DNA of 64,000 nucleotides from Marinomonas transparens (GCF_016463975.1 NZ_JAEMNX010000003.1:273648-337647); one strand, 5' to 3'. Counted from the stretch's first letter, positions 1 to 9,591 are shown. A program made the numbers and translations. Notes: generated from the letters alone by a model not told the origin.

Positions 1-15
1 CTCGCTTCCCACAAA

Positions 16-40
16 GGCTGGATTACCCATTCACCCAGCC
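16..40 (+). other. Hairpin in the leader before prpB
   Basis: GGCTGG at 16-21 pairs with CCAGCC at 35-40 around a 13-base loop, followed by an A-rich stretch and the prpB ribosome binding site. It may be the tail of an upstream terminator or part of the prp leader. The window begins here, so the upstream gene and promoter cannot be seen. Confidence 0.3.
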
Positions 41-69
41 AATCAACCTAAACAATAAGGGGAAAAACA

Positions 70-960
70 ATGACAAAAGATTCAGCCGGTTTACGCTTTA
101 GACAAGCCGTAAAAGAGCAGTCTCCTTTGCAAGTCGTTGGGACCGTTAACGCCTACTGTGCCATGATGGCAGAAAGAACGGGGCATCATGCAATTTACTT
201 ATCGGGAGGCGGAGTAGCGAATGCGTCTTATGGCCTACCCGATCTTGGCATGACCGACCTACACGACGTATTAGAAGACGTACGCCGCATTACCTCGGCA
301 TCGAATTTACCGCTACTTGTCGATATAGACACAGGTTTTGGCGGTGCTTTCAATATCGCCAGAAGCATTCAGCAAATGGAAAAAGCTGGCGCGGCGGCAG
401 TACATATTGAAGATCAAGTGCAACAGAAACGTTGTGGTCACCGTCCTAATAAAGCCATCGTCAGCCAAGACGAAATGGTAGACCGTATTAAAGCCTGTGT
501 GGATGCCCGTAATGATGACAATTTTGTCATTATGGCACGCACCGATGCCCTCGCTGTTGAAGGCATGGAGTCCGCTATTGCTCGTGCTGTCGCTTGTGTC
601 GAAGCCGGTGCCGATATGATTTTTCCAGAGGCCATGCTCACTCTAGCGCAATACCAAGAATTTTCTCATGCGGTAAAAGTACCTGTGCTGGCCAATATCA
701 CTGAATTTGGCGCAACGCCTTTGTTCACCAAAACAGAACTGGCCAACGCAGGCGTCGATCTGGTGCTTTATCCTCTCAGTGCTTTTCGCGCTATGAACAA
801 GGCAGCGCTAAATGTTTATAAACACCTGTTAAAAGATGGCCACCAGCATAATGTGGTCACGCGCATGCAAACCCGTAACGAGCTCTACGACTTTCTTAAC
901 TACCATGAATACGAAGACAAACTCGATGTGCTCTTCTCAGCAAAAGAAGAGTCTAAATAA
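70..960 (+). CDS. prpB: 2-methylisocitrate lyase
   Basis: Cleaves 2-methylisocitrate to pyruvate and succinate, the last step of the methylcitrate cycle for propionate in the cytoplasm. The 296-residue length fits the family. The isocitrate lyase/PEP mutase barrel is clear: the metal-binding acidic stretch DIDTGFGG is at 85-92 and the catalytic KRCGH loop at 120-124, with Cys122 as the expected acid/base. The start follows an AAGGGGAA ribosome binding site 5-6 bases upstream. It is the first of three co-directional genes (prpB, prpC, prpD). No prpR regulator is visible, and it may lie upstream of the window. KRCGH favours methylisocitrate lyase over plain isocitrate lyase, and the prpC/prpD neighbours agree. 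Confidence 0.95.
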   Translation: MTKDSAGLRFRQAVKEQSPLQVVGTVNAYCAMMAERTGHHAIYLSGGGVANASYGLPDLGMTDLHDVLEDVRRITSASNLPLLVDIDTGFGGAFNIARSIQQMEKAGAAAVHIEDQVQQKRCGHRPNKAIVSQDEMVDRIKACVDARNDDNFVIMARTDALAVEGMESAIARAVACVEAGADMIFPEAMLTLAQYQEFSHAVKVPVLANITEFGATPLFTKTELANAGVDLVLYPLSAFRAMNKAALNVYKHLLKDGHQHNVVTRMQTRNELYDFLNYHEYEDKLDVLFSAKEESK

Positions 961-1046
961 TAAGAGCAAACTATTAGAGTAAATATAGCACTGCATTTTT
1001 GTCATCCACTAACCTTTGAATATAAAAATAAAGAAGGAGAAGAAAC

Positions 1047-2174
1047 ATGCCAAAAGTACTTTCAGGAGCCGGTTTACGAGGCCAAAGCGCAGGTGAAACC
1101 GCCCTCTGCACCGTCGGGAAAGCCGCCGCTGGATTAACCTACCGAGGCTACGATATCGATGTACTTGCTGACCAAGCGAGCTTTGAAGAAATCGCCTATC
1201 TATTACTGTATGGCAACCTACCTAATCGTTCAGAACTCACCGCCTACGAAGAAAAGCTCATGGGACTGCGTGCTTTACCAGAGCCATTGAAAGCCGTGCT
1301 AGAGCAGGTTCCAAAAGACACTCACCCAATGGATGTGATGCGCACTGGTTGCTCTTTCCTTGGCAATTTAGAACCAGAAAACAGCATGGCAGATCAGCAT
1401 CAGGTAGCAGATAGATTAGTCGCCACCTTGCCTGCTATGGTGCTGTACTGGTACCGCTTTAGTCACGACGGCGTGCGAATTGATACACACAACCCCCATG
1501 TGCCTTCTCTGGCCGGTCATTTCCTAACCATGCTGCATGATAAAGCGCCCAACGCACTGCATACCCAAGTGATGAACGCCTCTTTGATTCTATACGCAGA
1601 GCATGAATTTAACGCGTCTACTTTTACTGCTCGTGTATGTGCTTCCACCCTATCAGATATGCACTCTTGCATTACTGGAGGCATTGGCAGCTTACGTGGC
1701 CCATTGCATGGTGGCGCAAACGAAGCCGCCATGGATATGATAGAACCCTGGAAATCGGCAGATGAGGCCGAAGCTGCGTTGTTACAAAAGCTTGCTAATA
1801 AAGAAAAAATCATGGGCTTTGGCCATGCCATCTACAGCGAACGAGATCCGCGTAACGAGATTATAAAAAAATGGGCGAAAAAACTCAGCGAAGAAGCGGG
1901 AGACGATCATTTGTACGCCGTATCAGAACGTTGCGAAGCCGTGATGTGGCGCGAGAAAAAACTCTTCTGTAATGCCGATTTCTTCCACGCCAGCGCCTAT
2001 CGTTTTATGGGCATTCCGACCCCGTTATTTACGCCCATTTTTGTTTGCTCCCGAGTCACGGGTTGGGCGGCTCATGTGATGGAACAACGCGCTAACAATC
2101 GCATTATTCGTCCCAGTGCCGATTACACAGGCCCAGACCATGCCGAGTGGATTGCCATAGACAACAGAAAATAA
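1047..2174 (+). CDS. prpC: 2-methylcitrate synthase
   Basis: Condenses propionyl-CoA with oxaloacetate to 2-methylcitrate. The 375-residue protein is a single citrate-synthase domain of the short PrpC type. The catalytic triad is present: His221 in LHGGANEA, His260 in GFGHAIY and Asp311 in NADFFHAS. An AAGGAG ribosome binding site lies 8 bases before the ATG. It sits 86 bases after prpB and 35 bases before prpD, so one operon is likely. A housekeeping citrate synthase would be longer, and the neighbours settle the call. Confidence 0.95.
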   Translation: MPKVLSGAGLRGQSAGETALCTVGKAAAGLTYRGYDIDVLADQASFEEIAYLLLYGNLPNRSELTAYEEKLMGLRALPEPLKAVLEQVPKDTHPMDVMRTGCSFLGNLEPENSMADQHQVADRLVATLPAMVLYWYRFSHDGVRIDTHNPHVPSLAGHFLTMLHDKAPNALHTQVMNASLILYAEHEFNASTFTARVCASTLSDMHSCITGGIGSLRGPLHGGANEAAMDMIEPWKSADEAEAALLQKLANKEKIMGFGHAIYSERDPRNEIIKKWAKKLSEEAGDDHLYAVSERCEAVMWREKKLFCNADFFHASAYRFMGIPTPLFTPIFVCSRVTGWAAHVMEQRANNRIIRPSADYTGPDHAEWIAIDNRK

Positions 2175-2209
2175 AACCACCTAATGAATTCAATGAACAA
2201 GGACTCAAC

Positions 2210-3697
2210 ATGAGCGCTAACGTAGACATCAATAACCGACCGGATTACGACCAAGTCATTCAAAACATCGCTGACTATGTACTGACCTTTAAAGTAACCA
2301 GTCAAGAAGCCCTAGATACGGCCCGTAACTGTTTAATGGACACCCTAGGCTGCGGTCTGTTGGCACTACGCTTTCCAGAATGCACCAAACACCTTGGCCC
2401 GATCGTACAGGGCACAGTGGTCCCCAATGGCGCCCGGGTGCCGGGGACGTCTTTGTCCCTCGATCCGGTGAAGGCGGCTTGGGATATCGGCTGCATTATT
2501 CGCTGGCTCGATTACAACGACACTTGGTTAGCTGCGGAATGGGGCCATCCATCCGATAATCTGGGCGGTATATTGGCAATGGCGGATCATCTTTCTCAGG
2601 TAAGAGTCGCCAATGGCGAAGCGCCCATTAGCATGCGAGAAGTACTCGAAGCCATGGTGATGGCCCATGAAATACAGGGCGTTATTGCCTTAGAAAACTC
2701 CTTTAATCGCGTCGGCTTATGTCACGTATTATTGGTTCGCGTGGCCTCGACTGCCGTGGTGACCAAGATGATGGGCGGTGACCGAGAACAAATCATGGCC
2801 GCCGTTTCTCAAGCCTGGGTCGATGGTTCTGCCCTGCGTACTTATCGCCATGCGCCGAACGCGGGCTCACGTAAATCTTGGGCCGCAGGGGACGCAACCT
2901 CTAGAGCCGTGCGCCTAGCCGATATGTCGATGCGCGGTGAAATGGGAATTCCGAGTGTGCTGACTGCACCACAGTGGGGGTTTTACGATGTGTCTTTCTC
3001 AAAAACCAACAAAGACCAAGCCATCAAGCCTGACGATCAGCGTCAGTTCTCCTTCTCTCAAGATTACGGCACGTACGTGATGGAAAATATTCTCTTTAAG
3101 ATTTCCTTCCCAGCGGAATTCCATGCGCAAACCGCAGCAGAAGCGGCGGTGACTCTGTATCCTCAAGTGAAAGATCGTTTAGCGGACATTGAGAAAATTG
3201 TTATTCGTACCCACGAATCGGCAATTCGTATTATTTCCAAGTCTGGCCCATTGGCAAACGCCGCTGACCGAGACCATTGCTTGCAATACATGGCCGCCGT
3301 ACCTTTGGCGTTTGGAAACTTAGTCGCAGAGCATTATGAAGACAGCTTCCACGCTGCAAACCCTATTATTGATGAGCTACGAGATAAAATGGAAATCGTC
3401 GAAGATAAGCGCTTCACTGCGGAATATTTAGAAGCCGATAAACGCTCTATCGCCAATGCCATTCAGGTTTTCTTTAAGGATGGCAGCAGTACAGAGGAAG
3501 TGGTCGTCGAATACCCTGTAGGTCATCGTCGTCGCCGTGAAGAAGGCATTCCCTTGCTAGAACAAAAATTCAAAAACAATTTAGCGACGCGTTTTCCAAG
3601 TCGTCAAAGCCAAGCCATTTTTGATCTCTGTAAGCAGCAGCAAAAACTGGAAAGCACACCCGTTCAAGGCTTTATGGACCTGTTTGTGATTGCTTAA
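2210..3697 (+). CDS. prpD: 2-methylcitrate dehydratase
   Basis: Dehydrates 2-methylcitrate to 2-methyl-cis-aconitate. MmgE/PrpD fold of 495 residues, close to the E. coli length. Family stretches are visible: [10 protein letters not shown] near the start and [13 protein letters not shown] followed by the GHPSDNLGG segment that forms the active-site region. A longer open frame begins at 2147 inside prpC, but the ATG at 2210 has AAGGA about 7 bases upstream and gives the normal N terminus, so that start was chosen. No acnD/prpF pair is present, so hydration of the product probably depends on a general aconitase elsewhere. Confidence 0.93.
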   Translation: MSANVDINNRPDYDQVIQNIADYVLTFKVTSQEALDTARNCLMDTLGCGLLALRFPECTKHLGPIVQGTVVPNGARVPGTSLSLDPVKAAWDIGCIIRWLDYNDTWLAAEWGHPSDNLGGILAMADHLSQVRVANGEAPISMREVLEAMVMAHEIQGVIALENSFNRVGLCHVLLVRVASTAVVTKMMGGDREQIMAAVSQAWVDGSALRTYRHAPNAGSRKSWAAGDATSRAVRLADMSMRGEMGIPSVLTAPQWGFYDVSFSKTNKDQAIKPDDQRQFSFSQDYGTYVMENILFKISFPAEFHAQTAAEAAVTLYPQVKDRLADIEKIVIRTHESAIRIISKSGPLANAADRDHCLQYMAAVPLAFGNLVAEHYEDSFHAANPIIDELRDKMEIVEDKRFTAEYLEADKRSIANAIQVFFKDGSSTEEVVVEYPVGHRRRREEGIPLLEQKFKNNLATRFPSRQSQAIFDLCKQQQKLESTPVQGFMDLFVIA

Positions 3698-3704
3698 CAT
3701 CATC

Positions 3705-3730
3705 AACCCTTAAGGGTTCAAAGCCTTTGA
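3705..3730. other. Palindromes after prpD
   Basis: A perfect 14-base palindrome AACCCTTAAGGGTT (3705-3718) runs straight into a second inverted repeat TCAAAGCCTTTGA (3718-3730), just after the prpD stop. They could end the prp transcript or act as an operator. There is no T-run, so a simple intrinsic terminator is not well supported. Confidence 0.35.
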
Positions 3731-3741
3731 GGTTGGCGCTT

Positions 3742-3779
3742 CCTTGTGGTCGCAGTATGATAGGCTGACCACAAGGAGA
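3742..3779 (+). promoter_or_regulatory. Stem that covers the tmcA ribosome binding site
   Basis: CCTTGTGGTC at 3742-3751 is the exact reverse complement of GACCACAAGG at 3767-3776, with a 15-base loop. The 3' arm contains the start of the AAGGAG Shine-Dalgarno (3774-3779) that lies five bases before the tmcA ATG. If this forms in mRNA, the ribosome site is paired. The structure is seen directly; a role in translational control is inference. Confidence 0.5.
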
Positions 3780-3783
3780 TTTT

Positions 3784-5883
3784 ATGCCGACATCAGCACA
3801 CCACCGCCACTGTTTCCTATTAACAGGAAACGTGGCGCAGCTACTCGCCGACTTTTTACTGCTCAGCAAACAGCTCAATTCTCCTCTTATTGCCGCCCAT
3901 GATGTCAGTGGCTACGATGCACTTAACACTGGTGATTTTTCTACTCGTTGTTTTAAGCAAGCGCGCCAAGAGTTAGGTTCGAACCATGACGCTATTTTGC
4001 TGGATCTTACCCAAGGTGTCTCGGCCAGTGCTTTGGCTATTTTATCTGGCACAGTGCGCGCTGGTGGTGTGTTTGCCATTGCTTTACCTGAAGACAATTG
4101 GTTATCTCTGCCTGACCAAGACCTTGCCCGTCATCTACCTTGGCCCTACGAACCGGAACAGCTCGACTCTTATTTCAAACAGTATTTATTAAACCAACTT
4201 CAGAGTGACACCTCACCTTTTATTAAGCTTGCTTCGAATACAATAAAAACCTTACCCGCGCTTGCATCAATCAAGGCCAATGCTCAATTGACTCAAGACC
4301 AGTCTCTAGCGCAAGCCACTCTTTTGCAGACAAAAACCAAAAACCATGTGTTAATCGCTCCCCGTGGTAGAGGCAAGTCCACGTTACTGGGAGACAGTTT
4401 GGCAAAAATGCTACTAGCAGGGAAAAAAGTCGCCGTCACCGCGCCGAACCAAGAAGCCATTGCCACACTTAAAGCGCGTTTTGAACAAGTCGTCGCTGAA
4501 ACCGACCAAACCATTAAGCTGCCCTTTTTCGCGCCTGACGCGTTACTTCTCAATGACAGTCAATGGGATTGGTTGTTTGTCGATGAAGCCGCGATGATTC
4601 CTGTACCCTTGCTCATGTCGCTGCATCAGAAGGCCAATCAGTGCATTTTTAGTACCACAGATTATGGTTATGAAGGCGCGGGAAAAGGCTTTGGCATACG
4701 CTTTTGCCGTTATTTAACGGATCAAGAGCCGCGCTTAACATCCCTGTCATTACAAGCACCTATTCGATGGGGGGAAAATGACCCACTAGAAAACTGGATC
4801 AATCACTGTCTCTGTTTAACACCCCACTGCCTTGCAGAAGCAACCACTCCCCCTGAGTTACAAAGACAAAAACCACAAGCGATTGAATACCAAAGCATGG
4901 CCGGAAAAGAGTGGTTGCAACAGCCAGCCTTGCTGAACAAGACTTTTCAACTATTAGTTGGCGCTCACTATCAAACTTCAGCTGATAATTTACGTTGGAT
5001 ACTGGATGACCCTTCTGTGTTGAGTTATCTCTCTTTGCAAGACGGTGTCCTAAAGAGTGTTGCCATCATGACAACTGAGGGCAATCTACCCAGTGAGTTA
5101 AGCCAAGCGGTGCTCGAAGGCAAGCGCCGCCCCCGGGGCCACCTCCTCCCCCAATCTTTACTCGCCCATGAAGGCATTAAAAACGCTGGAGGCTACCAAT
5201 ACTGGCGCATTAGTCGCATTGCCACAGAGCAAAGCCAGCAGAATAAGGGCTTGGGAAGTCAGTTGCTCAACCACATAGAAATCGCGGCACAGGGACAATG
5301 TGATTTTCTCTGCACCAGCTTTGCCGCCACCTCAGATGTTTTAGGCTTTTGGTTGAAAAATGCTTACCTTCCTGTGCGCCTAGGTACAACAAAAGATCAA
5401 GCCAGTGGCAGTTACTCTTTAATGATGCTCAAACCATTAACAGCCATAGCAAAACAAGAGGCAGAGTCTTGGCAACGACGCTTTCTCGAACACTTTTCAA
5501 TCAACCTCTTATTGCAATACCAAGGTCTACCCATAGAGCTCGTCATGCAGATATTACAAAGTAGTCAAGCGCCCACTCTGGCAACTCAGCTTTCTCAATA
5601 TGACCAAGAGGATCTACAACTCTTCATCGAGCACCATAGACCTTTTGATAGTATTCGAGCCGTATTTTTAAAAACCATTCTCAACCTCGCTTCAAACGCC
5701 CAACTCGACCCTGAAACCCCCCTAGATAAACTGGCAATAGAAGCGGCGCTTGGCAGAAATACCGAGAAAACACGCCAACAAGCGAAACTCTCTGGTAAAA
5801 AAGCCATGCATCAAGCTTTTAAAGCTTTACTTAAAGAACAAGTATTTAAAGAGCAAGTAGCGAAAGACAAAATGGGTGGATGA
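3784..5883 (+). CDS. tmcA: tRNA(Met) cytidine acetyltransferase
   Basis: Makes N4-acetylcytidine at the wobble position of elongator tRNA-Met, using acetyl-CoA and ATP. At 699 residues it is slightly longer than E. coli TmcA (671). Order of parts: an N-terminal domain, an RNA-helicase-like ATPase with Walker A APRGRGKST at 192-200 and a DEAA box in WLFVDEAAM, then a GNAT acetyltransferase domain around residues 475-500 (ISRIATEQ...NKGLGSQLLN), and a C-terminal tRNA-binding tail rich in Lys. AAGGAG lies five bases before the ATG. The gene stands alone between two other operons. Its ribosome site is inside a possible stem, and its stop codon is in a terminator loop. Confidence 0.93.
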   Translation: MPTSAHHRHCFLLTGNVAQLLADFLLLSKQLNSPLIAAHDVSGYDALNTGDFSTRCFKQARQELGSNHDAILLDLTQGVSASALAILSGTVRAGGVFAIALPEDNWLSLPDQDLARHLPWPYEPEQLDSYFKQYLLNQLQSDTSPFIKLASNTIKTLPALASIKANAQLTQDQSLAQATLLQTKTKNHVLIAPRGRGKSTLLGDSLAKMLLAGKKVAVTAPNQEAIATLKARFEQVVAETDQTIKLPFFAPDALLLNDSQWDWLFVDEAAMIPVPLLMSLHQKANQCIFSTTDYGYEGAGKGFGIRFCRYLTDQEPRLTSLSLQAPIRWGENDPLENWINHCLCLTPHCLAEATTPPELQRQKPQAIEYQSMAGKEWLQQPALLNKTFQLLVGAHYQTSADNLRWILDDPSVLSYLSLQDGVLKSVAIMTTEGNLPSELSQAVLEGKRRPRGHLLPQSLLAHEGIKNAGGYQYWRISRIATEQSQQNKGLGSQLLNHIEIAAQGQCDFLCTSFAATSDVLGFWLKNAYLPVRLGTTKDQASGSYSLMMLKPLTAIAKQEAESWQRRFLEHFSINLLLQYQGLPIELVMQILQSSQAPTLATQLSQYDQEDLQLFIEHHRPFDSIRAVFLKTILNLASNAQLDPETPLDKLAIEAALGRNTEKTRQQAKLSGKKAMHQAFKALLKEQVFKEQVAKDKMGG

Positions 5884-5895
5884 CCACCCCTTTTT
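5874..5895 (+). terminator. Terminator overlapping the end of tmcA
   Basis: GGGTGG (5874-5879) pairs with CCACCC (5884-5889), followed by CTTTTT. The tmcA stop codon TGA (5881-5883) lies in the four-base loop, so the last two Gly codons form the stem. Short but GC-rich with a T-run, so an intrinsic terminator is likely. Confidence 0.6.
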
Positions 5896-6009
5896 AAATA
5901 TGACATGTGTGTAATCCCCCCTACTATTTAGTTAAAAACCCCTAAGAAATTTCACTTTAAATTTAATTTTATCTTTAAAATCAAAACCTTATTTTGTTTT
6001 TTAAAAACT

Positions 6010-6025
6010 TGGCACAAATCATGTA
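6010..6025 (+). promoter_or_regulatory. Possible sigma-54 promoter for the dctPQM operon
   Basis: TGGCAC at 6010-6015, five bases, then ATGTA at 6021-6025. The -24 element matches the sigma-54 consensus exactly; the -12 element (TTGCW) matches at only three of five places and has GT for GC. The position is about 100 bases before dctP. A DctB/DctD pair of the type that drives sigma-54 promoters is in the same window. Confidence 0.35.
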
Positions 6026-6122
6026 AAGATTACGAAGTTAGCAACGCCTGTTTTGCTCTGCCATTCTTTGGCTGAAATCGGGTAAACAATAATAACTACT
6101 TAGTAATCGGAGTCTAATAACA

Positions 6123-7115
6123 ATGAAAAAAATTAGCCTAGCTCTAACCTCTCTCGCTCTTGCTTTCTCAGCAAATACTGCTTTGGCAAGCTGTGACGCT
6201 GGCGAACGTGTTGTCAAATTCAGCCATGTTACTGGTGGTACAACTCACCCTAAAGTGGTTGCTGCGAACAATTTTGCAGAACGCGTTAATAAGGAAATGA
6301 ACGGCAAATTGTGTGTTGAAGTTTTTCCAAACTCTACCCTATTTGGTGACTCTAAAGAGCTTGAAGCCCTTCTATTAGGTGACGTACAGCTGCTTGCACC
6401 TTCCCTATCTAAATTCGGTTCTTATACTTCTAAATACGGTGTATTTGACCTACCATTTATCTTTAAAGATATGGATCACGCCATTCGTTTTACCAATACA
6501 GCAGAAGGTAAAAAGCTACTAACCGAAATGGATGAGTATGCTGGTTTTGTTGGTTTAGGTTACTGGATGTCTGGCATGAAATACTTCTCTGCCAACAAAC
6601 AACTGACATTACCTAACGATGCGAAAGGCTTGAAATTCCGCGTACAAACATCCGACGTTGCGAAGCAAATGATTTCAGCAATGGGCGCGTCTCCGCAAGC
6701 CATGTCTTTTTCTGAAGTCTATGGTGCGCTACAAACAGGCGTAGTAGATGGTCAAGAAAATACTTGGTCTAACATCTACACGAAAAAATTCTATGAAGTT
6801 CAAGATAGCGTGACAGAAACCAACCACCAGTTGTTGGCTTACTTGTTCATGACCTCTTCTGATTTTCTGAATAGCCTATCAGATGAAGATCGTGCTCAAT
6901 TCATGAAAATCGCTGACGATGTAACACAAGAAGCAAACCTATCGGTTAAAGCCAAAGAAGCCGCAAACCGCGCTAACATTCTAAAAGCGGGTGGCAAGAT
7001 CAATACTTTAACTGCTGATCAGTTGAAAGTATGGGTCGACACCATGCAGCCAGTTTGGTCTCAGTTCGAAAGCGACATTGGTAAAGATCTAATCAAAGCC
7101 GCTGCCGGCGCTTAA
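6123..7115 (+). CDS. dctP: TRAP transporter periplasmic binding protein, DctP family
   Basis: Binds an organic acid, probably a C4-dicarboxylate, in the periplasm and hands it to the DctQM membrane complex. The 330-residue protein has a cleavable signal peptide (basic start, hydrophobic core to about residue 22, cleavage near ALA-SCD). The family core GLKFRVQTSDVAKQM carries the conserved Arg for the substrate carboxylate, followed by FSEVYGALQTGVVDGQENTW. First gene of a dctP-dctQ-dctM operon. A 12-bp stem lies between it and dctQ. The substrate is uncertain: C4-dicarboxylates are suggested by overall likeness and by dctBD elsewhere in the window. Confidence 0.85.
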   Translation: MKKISLALTSLALAFSANTALASCDAGERVVKFSHVTGGTTHPKVVAANNFAERVNKEMNGKLCVEVFPNSTLFGDSKELEALLLGDVQLLAPSLSKFGSYTSKYGVFDLPFIFKDMDHAIRFTNTAEGKKLLTEMDEYAGFVGLGYWMSGMKYFSANKQLTLPNDAKGLKFRVQTSDVAKQMISAMGASPQAMSFSEVYGALQTGVVDGQENTWSNIYTKKFYEVQDSVTETNHQLLAYLFMTSSDFLNSLSDEDRAQFMKIADDVTQEANLSVKAKEAANRANILKAGGKINTLTADQLKVWVDTMQPVWSQFESDIGKDLIKAAAGA

Positions 7116-7136
7116 TTAGTTCCTTACCCAGCAGTC

Positions 7137-7173
7137 AGCTGACCTCTTTCATTTCGAATAGAAGAGGTCAGCT
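7137..7173 (+). terminator. Attenuator-like hairpin between dctP and dctQ
   Basis: AGCTGACCTCTT (7137-7148) and AAGAGGTCAGCT (7162-7173) form a perfect 12-bp stem with a 13-base loop, followed by a T-rich stretch. Lying inside the operon, it may stop part of the transcripts or protect the dctP mRNA end, giving more binding protein than membrane subunits. Confidence 0.55.
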
Positions 7174-7282
7174 ATTTTCGGTATTTTTCCTAGATTTTAA
7201 CTCTCATTTTTGAGATACGAGCCGAAAACACCCGAGCTGCTTTTTACCACATGTTCAGGTCCGCTGAACTTAGGAGATTCCC

Positions 7283-7960
7283 ATGGCATATTGGCCACAT
7301 CTTTATTTACTTATTTTTATTCTAGTCCTTTGGGTGCTGGAAAAACGTTTTCCCAAAGCCATGGAGAGAGCGGAAGAAAATCTGATCATTCTGGTTATCT
7401 CTTCCATTATGGCGGTCTCATTCGGTCAAGTTATTGCTCGTTACGGCTTTAATACTGGTTGGGATGCCGCATTAGAGTTTAATACTATTGCCTTTTCATG
7501 GTTAATCCTTTTAGGCATGAGCTATGGTATTAAAACTGGTATTCACCTTGGCGTAGACATTGTTCTAAACGCCGTTCCTAAACGCATCGCAAAAGGACTA
7601 TCCCTATTTGGCGCAGCGGCCGCCATGCTGTATGGCTTGCTCTTACTGGACTCCACTTGGCTCGCTATGCTGGGTGTGGACGTAAGAGGCGGTGCCATCG
7701 AATATTGGTCAAAAATGTACAAAATTGGCATAGGTTCAGAAGAACTACGCTACCCTGTGTTCGTTCAAGAACTATTCGGTTTACAACCACGTTTCCATCG
7801 CTGGGTCGTATTAATCATTCTACCCATCAGTTTGGCGCTACTGACGTACCGTTCTTTGCAAGCCTTTATCGACATTGTTCGTGGCAAACGAGACATGTTT
7901 ATAAGTGGCCATGAGGCACAAGACCTCGTCGAAGAAAACAGAAACGTCTTAAAAGACTAA
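7283..7960 (+). CDS. dctQ: TRAP transporter small membrane subunit, DctQ family
   Basis: Small permease subunit that partners the large DctM subunit in sodium-driven uptake. 225 residues, with about four membrane helices (a first near residues 5-18, then roughly 35-55, 60-78 and 95-115) and a further C-terminal segment. The region NTGWDAALEFNTIAFSWLILLGMSYGIKTGIHLGVD is the DctQ family core. It is longer than a minimal DctQ because of an extra hydrophilic stretch near residues 130-160. TTAGGAG lies 6-7 bases before the ATG. It is 17 bases from dctM. Confidence 0.82.
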   Translation: MAYWPHLYLLIFILVLWVLEKRFPKAMERAEENLIILVISSIMAVSFGQVIARYGFNTGWDAALEFNTIAFSWLILLGMSYGIKTGIHLGVDIVLNAVPKRIAKGLSLFGAAAAMLYGLLLLDSTWLAMLGVDVRGGAIEYWSKMYKIGIGSEELRYPVFVQELFGLQPRFHRWVVLIILPISLALLTYRSLQAFIDIVRGKRDMFISGHEAQDLVEENRNVLKD

Positions 7961-7977
7961 GCGGTTAGGAGCTTATT

Positions 7978-9591
7978 GTGGAATCACTTCTTTTATTTGG
8001 ATTAGTACTAACTTTGCTGTTTCTCGGCTTGCCGGTTGGTATTTGTTTGGGCTTATCGTCCATCTTGTTTATTACTTTTTTCTCCCATGACTCCTTGTCA
8101 TCGGTGGCAATTTCTCTGTTTGGGGCGGGGCAGCATTATACTTTGCTGGCTATCCCGTTTTTCATTCTGGCCTCCTCTTATATGTCGACAGGTGGTGTGG
8201 CTAAGCGTCTTATTAACTTCGCTATCGCCAGTGTCGGGCATTTCCGCGGTGGCTTGGCCATGGCGTCAGTATTGGCATGTATGATGTTTGCTGCGCTATC
8301 TGGCTCTTCTCCTGCCACCGTCGTCGCCATTGGTACTATTGCCATTGCCGGTATGCGCCAGGTGGGTTATTCGAAAGAGTTCGCGGCTGGTATTATCGCC
8401 AACGCAGGTACCTTGGGTATCTTGATTCCACCGTCCATCGTGATGGTGGTTTATGCCGCCTCCGTTGACGTGTCTGTTGGCCGTATGTTCTTAGCTGGGG
8501 TTATCCCAGGCTTGATGGCCGGCGGTATGTTGATGCTGGCAATCTACGTGGTAGCACGTATCAAGAATCTACCTGCTGAAGAATGGAAAGGGTTTGGTCA
8601 TCTTGTTCGTGGTGGTAAAGATGCCGGTTGGGGATTATTCCTTATCGTAATCATCATGGGTGGTATTTACGGCGGTGTCTTTACGCCAACCGAAGCGGCG
8701 GTTGTTGCAGCGGTGTATTCCATTTTCATTGCCCTATTTGTTTACCGTGATATGGGGCCGCTAAAAGGTCAAACCTGGACCAATGATGACGATGCTCCCC
8801 ATGCTCGTGTGGGCTTTAATGGCACAGTTTATGGCGTGTCCTTCTTCCTCGTTTGGGAGATCATGTCCTTCTTTATCTTTGCCGATAGTGAAACCGTTAC
8901 TGGCGGTGATCGTGCCCTATGGGGTGCGGTACTTTCTATCCTGCTGGCTATTTTCTACGTCTATAAACGTGGGGCAAATATTGAGGCTTCCATCCAATCT
9001 TGTCTTGCCGCTGGCTTGCCTATCTGGGGTCGTAACCTATCCATGATGGTACGCGGTTTCTTCCCTGCGCTGTTCGGTGATGAATCCCGTAAAGTCATGC
9101 TGGAAGGCACTAAAACAACCATGATGTTGATGTTCATCATCGCCAACGCCTTCTTGTTTGCGCACACTCTGTCAGCAGAACGCATACCGCAGATGATCAC
9201 GGAATGGATGCTTGGGGTTGGCTTTAACTGGTTTACCTTCCTCATCGCCGTGAACATATTGCTGTTGATTGGCGGGCAGTTTATGGAACCTTCCGGCCTA
9301 CTGGTTATCGTAGCGCCTGTTGTCTTCCCCATTGCCATGGAACTGGGGGTTGACCCAATTCACCTAGGTATCATCATGGTAGTGAACATGGAGATTGGTA
9401 TGATCACGCCACCGATTGGCCTCAACCTCTTTGTTACCTCAGGTATCACAGGTATGAGCTTGGCGAAAGTTGTGAAAGCGGCGATGCCATTTGTATTGGT
9501 ACTGATGGTCTTCCTAGTACTGGTAACCTATATCCCAGCCCTATCAACGGCACTGCCTTACAGCATCATGGGGCCAGAAATCGTTCAATAA
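7978..9591 (+). CDS. dctM: TRAP transporter large membrane subunit, DctM family
   Basis: Large, substrate-translocating subunit, mostly membrane helices. The start is GTG, with TTAGGAG about 8 bases upstream. Typical DctM segments are visible: LSGSSPATVVAIGTIAI, GTLGILIPPSIVMVVYA and MEIGMITPPIGLNLFVTSG. At 537 residues it is about 100 longer than a typical DctM (near 430). The extra part (roughly residues 255-370) combines a hydrophilic loop rich in Asp with two or more added helices. Translation stays open and the flanking motifs are intact, so this is a natural long form, not a frameshift. Last gene of the operon, followed by a strong terminator. Confidence 0.85.
   Translation: MESLLLFGLVLTLLFLGLPVGICLGLSSILFITFFSHDSLSSVAISLFGAGQHYTLLAIPFFILASSYMSTGGVAKRLINFAIASVGHFRGGLAMASVLACMMFAALSGSSPATVVAIGTIAIAGMRQVGYSKEFAAGIIANAGTLGILIPPSIVMVVYAASVDVSVGRMFLAGVIPGLMAGGMLMLAIYVVARIKNLPAEEWKGFGHLVRGGKDAGWGLFLIVIIMGGIYGGVFTPTEAAVVAAVYSIFIALFVYRDMGPLKGQTWTNDDDAPHARVGFNGTVYGVSFFLVWEIMSFFIFADSETVTGGDRALWGAVLSILLAIFYVYKRGANIEASIQSCLAAGLPIWGRNLSMMVRGFFPALFGDESRKVMLEGTKTTMMLMFIIANAFLFAHTLSAERIPQMITEWMLGVGFNWFTFLIAVNILLLIGGQFMEPSGLLVIVAPVVFPIAMELGVDPIHLGIIMVVNMEIGMITPPIGLNLFVTSGITGMSLAKVVKAAMPFVLVLMVFLVLVTYIPALSTALPYSIMGPEIVQ

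Noticed and set aside
8961..9338. Minus-strand frame of 125 codons inside dctM
   Set aside because: Shadow of the membrane protein gene; no ribosome site and no protein-like character.
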